NCBI GenBank assembly: GCA_037833965.1
Contig: AP031351.1
Location: 28,966,501-29,030,500, forward strand
Source: Marchantia polymorpha subsp. ruderalis
Taxonomy: Eukaryota > Streptophyta > Marchantiopsida > Marchantiales > Marchantiaceae
DNA: 64,000 bases
Direction of reading: 5' to 3'
Of the stretch, positions 34,503 to 43,294 are shown piece after piece; position 1 is the first letter of the stretch, and the number at the start of each line of letters is the position of its first letter. The position numbers were made by a program, and so were the translations under genes. Under the pieces are notes generated by a model. That model was not told the origin of the DNA, made no database searches, and was given only the letters and a program-made list of their open reading frames with translations.

Positions 34503-36815
34503 CTACGCGCCTGCACGGAACCACGCTACACTACACTCCGCAGAATCCGTGCTGCGCCTTCTGCGCGACGGACTGCCGCGCACTAACTCCCTACCCTGCC
34601 AGTCTTCCGCTCGATTGCGCAGTCCACAACACCGCAGATACTTCTGTCTCGAGGGTGGCCATGGTGTCCCGCAACTTCGACAGAAACGAATCCAGCTTCT
34701 TCGCCACTCGCCGCCGGCTCCGACTGTCACTGACACCAAACCCGCCGCACGAAGCTCTAACTCGCGCAGTGTGAGTTTCTCCTGCGCCGCCACTTCCTAG
34801 TGGGCGTAACTTCTGAGACAATGGTTGACTCGCCTCGCCAACTCTTCCTTCGTGCGATCTGCCTCCCGCCGGCGATCGTCTTCAACTACAACCAACTGCA
34901 ATTCGGCCTCCGTACGCTGCGCTCTCAATTCCCTGCACTCGGATTGCAGTCTGCGGATTAATTCTTCATCCGCCTGCCGTGCGAGCTGACACTGCTCTAA
35001 CAACCGTGTCTGTCGCACGAGCTCCTCTGACAAAATTTGATTGTGAGCCTGCTCAGAATCCAGCTCCTCTACGAGCTTTGACTTCTCCTTGGCCGCCTCT
35101 TCAAGCTTCTCGTCCTTCGACTTGTCGAAGACCTTGTACATCTTCTTAGTGAGATTAAGGTGGCCCCACAAGCACTCATACTTCTCCCGCACATCCTTGA
35201 GTTCCCGATCCACACGGGCCAACAACTTGCTGGTGTGGACTTTAGTGCAAGTTCGCCTACGCACTAATTTGACGTAGGATCTAGGCTGGCGGGGGTCTGC
35301 GTACTTCTCCACTTTGCGATCAAGGTATCTCAACAGAGGTACCACCTGCTCTGCCACTGATTGTTTGCCACTGATTGTCTCTCCTCCTCACTTGATTCCA
35401 ACCCTGACGCTGATTCCATCGATCCTCCTTCTTCGTCATCCTCCGAATTGAGGATTTCGGTCGCCACTGAAGTCTCCGGCGATTGTCGTGAGTGTGGCTT
35501 CGAAATGTCTGCGTCGTCTGCCACCACTGTCGCCGCTGCAACCTCGCTGCTCCCTGCCAGAATGTCCAAGGCGGTGGGAGAGTGGGGTTGTGCCAAATCC
35601 GCATCGCCCGCCCGTCCGGCTTCTGCTAACTCCGCATTGCCGAAGGCGTCCACCGCCGAAGGCGTTCGTGCGGAAGGTGTCTGGGCGGATTGCAATTGTG
35701 CATCGCGCACACGTGTTTCCTCCTTCCGACTATCAATCCGCTCCTCCGTTAGGTCCCGCTCCTTCTATAGGTCCTGCTCCTTCGATAGGTCCTGCGCTGG
35801 AGGTGCCTCCGCCGAAGGCACAATTGTCGGCGGCGCTTCCGCCGAAGGCAGCTCGCCTGATGTTCCTTGGCCCGAAGGCGCACCTTCCGGCGGACTTCCC
35901 GCCGAGGGCGCGTTCCCCGCCGGCCCACTACTTGCAACTCGGTGGCCCGAAGGCCCTTGCACCGAAGGCGCATTTTCCGGCGCTCTCACCACCGAAGTAC
36001 CTTCCCCCGAAGGCCCTTGAGTCGAAGACGGATCTTCCGCCGGCTCCTTTCCCTTCCGTTGCTGCACCGGAGGCGACTGCGCCGAAGGCGCACGTGCCAA
36101 AGGCTCCAGCCCCGAAGGCGAGTCTCGCCTATCCGTAGGCGCTCTCCTATCCGCAGGAGTTCTCCTATTCGTAGGCGGCACACTCATCCGCGCCGCGTGT
36201 TGTCCCTCTTGACCCGAAGGTCGTCTTGCTTGCGCCAAAGGCGTCCGTGCCTTCGGCGTAGGGAGTTCCGCTGACCCTTCTACCGTCCGCGCATTCCCAT
36301 CCTCCTTCGAGGATGGGGTCTCCTTCTCTCCGGCGGCCCGCGCTGTCTCCACGCTACTTGCAGGCAATACAAGCCGGCGCGATTTCTGCTTTGGCCGACT
36401 GCAAATTTCTTCCAGTGGCCGCTTCCGTTTGAGAGCTCTTGAGTCTCGATGTGGCTCTTTCTCTGGTTCCCCCCTCCATCTCCGCTTGCGCAACACTCGT
36501 GCTGCGGATGTGTCTCTCCCCGCATCCTGTTGGGCTGGTGGCGTGGAGGTCGGAGTGTACTCCGCGTCGGAGTCGACCTCGTTATCCCGCACATACCTCC
36601 CGGGATTGCTGAGTGATAGCAACGGATACTGAATACGCTCAGTCGCTGTTAAGCAACCCATCGACCGATAAAAGTTTATCAAGAAGGGGGCGAGATGATT
36701 GATCGATCCCCCCTCTCCTCAAATGCATGCTGCCGCGTTATCTTATGTAAGATACGCGACCAGTGAACCGGAGCTCCGGCCAATGTGAGCTCCACGAAAG
36801 ACACTTGCCGAGAAG
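34503..36815 (-). pseudogene. Element protein pseudogene (E3)
   Basis: Relative to E1 this copy lacks roughly the first 150 codons, has a one-base deletion near 36705, an in-frame amber codon at 35765-35767, a frame-shifting 14-bp tandem duplication (35353-35379, unit GCCACTGATTGTTT), a second amber at 34797-34799 where E1 has Trp, and a further frame break near 34740. Apart from these lesions one frame runs through the Pro/Ser-rich region, PTALDILAGS, PLLRYLDRK and the coiled coil, showing that the parent gene was a single long ORF. The middle region is dense in PSAE/PSG repeats encoded by GCCTTCGGC-like units. Confidence 0.75.
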
Positions 36816-36859
36816 TGATGTATGTTGTTCAGTGCGGCTGCAAGAGTTGGTGTAATGGC

Positions 36860-37670
36860 TAGTAGGCAAAGGTCCGGAAGGGGACCTTCGGGGCAAGGTC
36901 TTCGGCGAAGTGCCTTCGGTGAAGTCCCTTCGGGGAAAGGCCTTCGGCGAAACAGTGAAACCTTCATAAAGTTTTCAATTTGTGATGCCCTGACTCAGTT
37001 ACTGTCTTGATGGAAAGAGCTCGCGACGCTCGTTTCAACGAGACCAAGAACTCTTGAAACGGATAAGACATCACTGAGTTAAGAGTGTCGGAAGTTACTG
37101 ATATGGGGGCTTCGGCGATAGACGCCTTCGGCAATACGCCCTCGGCGTTAACAGGCTTTCGGCTGATATGATTAGGTGAAAGGCCTTCGGCGGTAGCGGG
37201 CCTTCGGGGCAAGGCCTTTGGCGGAAGGGTAAAACCGTGATAACTTTTTCAATTCTTGACGTTTGACTTAGTTAGGGTCTTGTTGGAAAGAGCTCGTGTT
37301 GCTCGTTCCAACAAGCCCAAGAACTCTTGAAACAGATCAGAGATCAGTGAGTTATAAGTGTCGGAAGTGACTGTTATAGATAGGCAAAGGTACGGAAGAG
37401 TGTCTTCGGCGGTAGGGTGCCTTCGGTGCAAGGGCCTTCGGCAGTAGGATGCCTTCGGCGGTGCACGGAAGAAGATTTCCGACGGCGGAAGTTGGCGTGA
37501 TCATGAATGTGGAATGTACAAGTGTGGCAGCAGCGGCGGCGTGAAGTCAAGCGTGGGAAGCATGCCTTCAACCATCATTGCGGGAACGGCAATTAAAATG
37601 GCATGTGGGCGCCTCGGCCCTCGGACTTTTGGAGAGGAAATTTGGCCTTCGGAGAGAGATCTTGGAGGTA
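36860..37670 (+). mobile_element. Element fragment E4, 5' region only
   Basis: This fragment has the 5' repeat region in the plus sense, head-to-head with E3. It holds two ~275-bp tandem units, each with a run of CCTTCGGC-type motifs and the ~140-bp core repeat (36957-37098 and 37231-37372). From 37420 to 37670 it matches 30950-30540 of E2 on the opposite strand. No coding region follows. Confidence 0.55.
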
Positions 37671-37679
37671 CACTAGTGT

Positions 37680-38010
37680 GTGGTTGAAGGTGGGATCAGT
37701 CGTAGGAATAGAGTGCGGATGTGAGTGATTTTCGCAAGGAAGTGGTGAGAATTATGAGGGGAGTGTTAAGAATTCGAAGGAGGAGATAGCGAATTCTCGA
37801 GGGTGGAGAGTCGAATCTTAGAGTGAAAGTTCATCGGTGTCTTAAATCAAGTGTAGAATCTGCGAGTGGGAGCTGAAATCGAAGTGAAAGATCTGAGAGT
37901 GGGAGCTGAAATTGAAGTGAAATCTAAGACTGAAATCTAACAGTTGGGATCTGAATTTGAAACTGAAATCTGAGAGTTAAATCTGAGAGAGAAATCTGGT
38001 GGGGTCGGAG
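37680..38010. repeat. Purine-rich tract with short tandem repeats
   Basis: The plus strand is strongly G+A-rich, with repeated variants of ATCTGAGAGTGGGAGCTGAA (33-bp unit, clearest at 37858-37922) and shorter CTGAAATCT units. Open frames on the opposite strand are a by-product of the bias. Confidence 0.6.
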
Positions 38011-38702
38011 GTTGTCGAGGGAAGGTGGCAGTGGGTGTACCTGCCGTGAGGGTGTGGGAGAGGGCCGAGGGGATCGCCGGGCTGAGAGTGAGTTGATCAC
38101 TAAGAGGAAGAATCGAGTGAAGCGTTGAGAATAGAATTGTGTTCCCTGGCTGTGAAGATTGCTCTTAGGAAGGGTGTCACCTTGTACTGCCGATGTGTCA
38201 CCTGACTTGTCCGAGGCAGTGTGTCCGAGATGTGACACTCATTCTAGGATAAGCCCATAACTGCTGTAGTATTGAGAAAGTCACCCAGAGTTGGGTTAGA
38301 TCTTTATGTTACAAAGAGCTTGTCTGCTGCTCTTGTGAAAATAACAGAAAGCAAGTTGTTAATTTCAGTTCTGGACAATTTGTCCGTGGAAGAGCAAGTG
38401 TTTATGATCTTGTTGTCTCGAATACACTTAGAGCACATGGCTTGAAATCATAGAAGTTAGATTATGGGAGCTCGAACCCCCACCTGGATTACAAACGCTC
38501 AAGGGTGGGGAGTTTCGGCTCACATTTCTTCAACAAAATTTGTAACCTTTCATTGATAAAATTATTATCCAACGATAGATGGAGAAGCACATTCTCAAGA
38601 TGGAAACAATTCTCATCAAATAGAATAAGGTTTCGGTAAAAAATTAATAAATAATACAAAATATTAAAACTGCACAAGTTGCAATGTATCCATAAATAAT
38701 AT

Positions 38703-38749
38703 TATGGTAAGATTGTATATTGACTTCTTTAATATACAATCATACCATA
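38703..38749. repeat. 19-bp inverted repeat, one mismatch, 9-nt loop
   Basis: TATGGTAAGATTGTATATT (38703-38721) is followed by GACTTCTTT and a complement differing at one base (38731-38749). Confidence 0.85.
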
Positions 38750-39539
38750 TAATACCACTGCCCCAGGAGACTGAGCACATGTGTATAGAGTAATCATCAT
38801 AACAGTGCGTGCTTTTCATCCATTGCATTATTTTTTTCACCAAAGAAATAAACCTACTCATGCCGTAAAGCCCTACTTACAACAAAACATAACAAGAGCG
38901 AAATCCAGACCATCCTTTGCAATGTCAATAGTTACTCTTACCCCATGTCCAAAATTTAACTAACATAAACTATTGTAATGGCATATCTCCGGAACAAAAA
39001 AGGAGCAAGTGAATAGCAAAAAGTATTGTAAACCATTCAAATAAGAACCCATGATTTATCATGGCCTCATACCGGATCGCATTCCAATGATTTACATATA
39101 CTGCCTACAAACAAAAAAAATCAAAAAGCCATGGAACATGATAACTTTCCTATCTACACAAACAGATAGTGTTCATCTGTGTTACTGGACTACCGTTATA
39201 GATTGCAAACTTCTTGTCTCGGGTTGAAATGGTAAAATGAAACTCGAGGGATGCATGAATTGAAATGTTTGGACTTAAAGATTAGAATGTGCTATTTTTC
39301 GTCTATTTAGGCTCGTCGTTCTAAGGTAAATATGAATTGAACTCATGGTCTCAATATATTCGCAGGAATCAAAGTCAATGTCTCTCTCTTGAGTTTTGTC
39401 ACCAGATTTATCTACACACCAGTCGTCGCGAATGTGAAGTTTATTTGCTGGACCTTGTATGGCCAGTAATCATCTGACGGTTCTGTTGCTGATTTGGCAC
39501 AGACCCTGACAGGACCATTCGCAGTCAGTCGAGACGACG

Positions 39540-39562
39540 CATTCCTATTTAATATAGGAATG
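39540..39562. repeat. 9-bp perfect inverted repeat, 5-nt loop
   Basis: CATTCCTAT, loop TTAAT, ATAGGAATG. It lies about 1.3 kb upstream of the ankyrin gene start. Confidence 0.75.
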
Positions 39563-40737
39563 AGAGTGAACTCGATTAGAGAATAGGCTGAGGAAGACTG
39601 TACGTGTGATGTGGTCTCACCAAGCTTTCAGATTTTTGTGAGTCTGATGAGGACTCAGGATTCAGAAATGTCTTGAAGAAGGGGTTGCTGCTGTGTCACT
39701 AGCTTCAGTCATCACTCAAATCCGGGCCTAATCTCGAATATAGCGTGCAGTGCAGTATCTCAAAACATCACAGAGTTAGACAAATACAAAATGGAACGAG
39801 AATGTTTTGGAAAATACACAGAATTACCTCCCACCCTAATGATCGTAGAAAGACGAGATACAGCTCTACGTTTCAGAATCAAAGTGCTGTACTATGAGAC
39901 ATGCACTGGGCAGACAGAGAGTCGGGCCCATTTCACAGAGCTTTGGAACAGAAAATATGTTTCGAGCCTTCTCGTAAACATGGATCGAGAAATAATTGTA
40001 TTGAAACTGCTCCCAATAAAACAGTGTGGGCCAGGTGAGCAGAGTCAATAACTCGGAGTGACGTAGATAAAGTCATCAGAGTGTGTCATATAGGCCTCGA
40101 GGTTACTGCATCTGGGCGGTGTAGGTCTTCAGTACATAACTAGTCTACTGTACAGCACGGAGAGCTCTCCGAGCCTGGCAATAACTGCGAAGAAGACCCA
40201 AGACGGATGCACGTGACACTATGCACGAGTGAAGCTTGGACACACTACAGGCCTCCTTGTGCTGTCTACGGTTTTTCTTCCCAGGTTGGGATGAAATCAA
40301 ACCATTCTCCTGATCATATTCACGATATCTGAGTTCTTATTTGTCGTTCAGAGCTTCATTTCAGAATTTATCGCTGCAAAATTCCATGTTCACCGTGGTA
40401 TGCCGATATGCATAACTTGGCCAGTTCAGTCTGTCCTGCTGCCAATTTCTTCAAATGACACTAGTCAGTGACCTCTCGTCCACAATGTCCACATATCGAA
40501 GTCGAGTCTCTTGCCTGCATGTAACATGGCAATGTTGTCATTCCTTGTACTACATTGTCCTGATACGGCGTTGGTAATCCAGTCTGTAGCCATGGCAGGC
40601 CAAGCTAACTCACAGAGCTTATGTCAAAGTATTGCGGCTATCAATGACACTCGTTCAGTTCGTGAGGGTTTTGTCCACCCTGAGCTGTCTGAAGTATGGT
40701 GCTTCGATTTGAGTGATCTCATGGACTGAGTGAAGGA

Positions 40738-40744
40738 TATATAT
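40738..40744 (+). promoter_or_regulatory. TATA-like box of the ankyrin gene
   Basis: TATATAT about 155 bp before the ATG at 40898; the pseudogene copy has TATATAA at the same relative place. Confidence 0.45.
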
Positions 40745-40897
40745 GTGATACGTTTTCAGGTTGGGTGCCACCGATCAGAACAATGCTTTTCAAAGTGAGG
40801 CCCATAGTCAGATTCATGCACCGGTATTGCCCAGCCATGGCCACGACCATGAATGGTATCTGCAGATTGATCTAACCATCCAGAATAGAAGACGAAG

Positions 40898-43294
40898 ATG
40901 AGTCTGTGCAGGGCAGTGCTTTCAGGAGATGCGAATGAAGTGAGATCGGTGTTATTTCAACATGCGTTTGATTTGAGTGAGAGGGTCGAGCTGTACAATG
41001 GCGGGACGGCGCTGCACATAGCTGTCATCGAGAACCGGGTGGAGATCCTGGAATGCTTACTCGATGATCCTTCAGGTCTGAAGCTGATCAACCTCGGGGA
41101 TGACTTCAGTCTCCGACCTTTGCACTATGCATGTAGTCTTTCACCTCCTCCACGGAGCCACTGTGCATGTAGTCTTGCACCTTATCCACGGATCCAAGTC
41201 TTGAAAAGTCTGCTCCTTTGCGACGAAGTCGATCTCGCTTGTCGGGCCTACAATGCTGCTACTCCTCTCCATGTGGCTGCCTACGCCGGGAACGATGAGG
41301 CTGTGGAGCTACTCCTGGGCCATCCTCGCTGGATGCCAAGTTTCGTCGAGGCCAGAACGAACTTGGAGAAATTCACCGCCCTGCACATTGCTGCCAGCAA
41401 AGGGTTCGAGAAGATTGTGCGACTCGTTTTGAATTCTGAGAAAGCAGAATTGAAGAAGAAGAAGAAGAAGAAACAAGTAGAAATGATCCATGCGCAGAAA
41501 GACCGTCTATGGCGAAGGCCGTTGCATTACGCCGCGTGGGAGAATCAGGTGAAAGTGGTGAAGGAGATGCTCGAGAACTGGAAGTCAGTGGACGTGAATG
41601 CTGTAGATGTAGATGGATACACGGCACTCCATCTGGCTGCCAAGCGTGGCTACGTCTCCATAGTCCAGATGATGCTTGACCACCGAGGATTGGATCTCGA
41701 TGTCGTCACTAACTCTTCGCAGATTGTACACGAAAGGATGAAGCTGGTTGAGCAGAAAGAGGATATTATGCGATCGGCGCTGAGATCGAAGGATTCACAT
41801 TTTGCTGCTGAGATCGAAGCAGCACTCCCAGAACTTGGGCTGCCAAAACTGGGGGACTCTGTTTTTAGGGACGAAGCTGGCAAAATGATGTCTTTGCATT
41901 GCGCTGTGGAGCAGAGCCACGACGAAGTTGTTACCAAACTACTGTCCAGTAAGAAACTGAAACTGATTTGTGGGGATGCTGCTTTTAATATTTCGATTGC
42001 GGTGATCATTCAGTACAGCCAGGAAAGATCAGCAGCGGATCGAGATGCCACTCTGGATGCTCTAGTTGTCAGCACGCATCAGCGCATTCTTAGGGGGCTC
42101 TTTGGCAAACTCCATGAGCACAAGGATACGAACTACAAAGTACCCAACCTGAAAATTTGTCAAGACTTAGTCGGTTCATCCAATATAGCCGAACTACCGG
42201 AAATGTACGTTCTGGATCTGCTGCTGGATGAGGATCTGAGAAGTACGCTTGTAACCACGTTCAAAGCGTCAACCAGAAGTCTTCGAGCTCCTTCCGGAGG
42301 AGTTACTTTGATGCACATGATCACTTACACAGGGTACGATCAGACTTCGTTGTTGAAATGTGTGCTTGCTTTTCCTCAAATGGAAGAACTCATTAATGCG
42401 GATGACAATGATGGCCGAACGCCCCTGCATTATGCTATACTGGCCGGGCAGAGTTCCAGCGTTCAGTTGCTGATTGATATGCCGAAGCTGAGGTTGAACA
42501 AGGCAGATAAAGAAGGACGATCCCCTATAGAATTAGCTGTGAAAACAAGACACACAGACATTCAGCAAATGCTGCTGGAAAAGCCGGTTGTCAGAGAGTA
42601 CGTCCAACAACTGTACATGGATCGGCAGATGTATGTGGATGCCACGAATGCCATTCTCGTCGGGGCTGGTATTATCGCCAGTGTGACATTTCCCGGCTGG
42701 CTGGATCCTCCCTTAGAAGACTACGAAGAGAATCGGCTACTTCCCACAGCTCGGTCGATCTTGAGCCATAAGAGCTTCAACAAAGTGACAGGCACGAATC
42801 CTCAAGTGTTCGAGGTTTTCTGGATCTGCAACAGCATGTCGTTTTTCTTTGCCGTCGCTTGTGCACTCGGGGGAGCCGGAGCTCTCCTGCCCAGCTCTCA
42901 CGCATTTGTCCGCAAGCAAGTCATAGCCCTGAGAAGATCGGTCATCATGACATCGGTCTTACTCACATTCGCAATTGTCTTCGTGCTGGGCGCATTTGGA
43001 GCTGCAGGATTTGCTACTCTACCTCCTGTCCTGCATATGCAGACTTCTACTCTGATTTCATGTGCAGTAGGAACGTGCCTTTGTCTCGCGGTTTTGATTC
43101 TTTTCTTGATCCGGCTCTACAATTTAGTCGGAAACAGGAGTATTGTGCAAATGAGAAGGGTGCAATGGCCTACTGCAAGCCATAGGAACTGGCGTGAGTT
43201 GCTGACTAGTTTTCTCCCCGGTAATAGCAGCCCTAGGTCGGACCTTCGGGCACCCTTGCTTCCAAGGGTGAGCCGTAGTGGTCGGTTTCTATAA
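40898..43294 (+). CDS. Ankyrin-repeat membrane protein with PGG-type C-terminus (ACD6/ITN1-like)
   Basis: A single exon encodes 798 residues. Ankyrin repeats fill roughly residues 35-350 and 465-565, recognised by TALHIAVIENR, TPLHVAAYAGN, TALHIAASKGF, RPLHYAAWENQ, TALHLAAKRGY and TPLHYAILAGQ; a short run of seven lysines near residue 190 interrupts them. From residue 578 a PGG-type domain follows with four predicted membrane helices (about 584-601, 640-665, 682-707, 716-742) and a basic tail. In this family the first helix normally leads into a PGG motif; here it reads FPGWLDPP. Known relatives act at plasma or internal membranes in defence, salicylate or salt responses; any role here is inference. 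The ATG is shared with the broken copy at 8891. Loop length between helices 1 and 2 is typical. Confidence 0.9.
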   Translation: MSLCRAVLSGDANEVRSVLFQHAFDLSERVELYNGGTALHIAVIENRVEILECLLDDPSGLKLINLGDDFSLRPLHYACSLSPPPRSHCACSLAPYPRIQVLKSLLLCDEVDLACRAYNAATPLHVAAYAGNDEAVELLLGHPRWMPSFVEARTNLEKFTALHIAASKGFEKIVRLVLNSEKAELKKKKKKKQVEMIHAQKDRLWRRPLHYAAWENQVKVVKEMLENWKSVDVNAVDVDGYTALHLAAKRGYVSIVQMMLDHRGLDLDVVTNSSQIVHERMKLVEQKEDIMRSALRSKDSHFAAEIEAALPELGLPKLGDSVFRDEAGKMMSLHCAVEQSHDEVVTKLLSSKKLKLICGDAAFNISIAVIIQYSQERSAADRDATLDALVVSTHQRILRGLFGKLHEHKDTNYKVPNLKICQDLVGSSNIAELPEMYVLDLLLDEDLRSTLVTTFKASTRSLRAPSGGVTLMHMITYTGYDQTSLLKCVLAFPQMEELINADDNDGRTPLHYAILAGQSSSVQLLIDMPKLRLNKADKEGRSPIELAVKTRHTDIQQMLLEKPVVREYVQQLYMDRQMYVDATNAILVGAGIIASVTFPGWLDPPLEDYEENRLLPTARSILSHKSFNKVTGTNPQVFEVFWICNSMSFFFAVACALGGAGALLPSSHAFVRKQVIALRRSVIMTSVLLTFAIVFVLGAFGAAGFATLPPVLHMQTSTLISCAVGTCLCLAVLILFLIRLYNLVGNRSIVQMRRVQWPTASHRNWRELLTSFLPGNSSPRSDLRAPLLPRVSRSGRFL

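Larger units (their letters stand above)
33489..36815 (-). mobile_element. Element fragment E3, 5'-truncated
   Basis: Inverted relative to E1. Reading the minus strand it starts at about 36815, inside the equivalent of E1 position ~25250, and runs through the coding region and both 3' units to the same 3' end (GCCTTTGGTGGGTTATTAC, ending near 33489). The bases immediately upstream belong to a differently oriented fragment (E4), so the truncation point is a rearrangement junction. Confidence 0.6.
38010..39940. other. Spacer before the ankyrin gene
   Basis: No gene recognised. It contains two hairpin-forming inverted repeats, listed separately. Collinearity with the pseudogene flank at 7.93 kb begins near 39940. 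Confidence 0.5.

Noticed and set aside
35361..36274. Long plus-strand frames of 135-219 codons
   Set aside because: They are antisense shadows of the E3 element protein, kept open by the high GC content and the motif repeats.
23560..37670. Element cluster as a classical LTR retrotransposon
   Set aside because: The 3' region of E1 has no direct copy at its 5' side, and no protease, reverse transcriptase, RNase H or integrase motif is present in its frames.
33433..38520. Short inverted match (AAGGGTGGGGAGTTT) flanking E3/E4
   Set aside because: The 15-base exact match near 33433 and 38505 is suggestive of terminal repeats, but it is short and no target duplication or extension could be seen.
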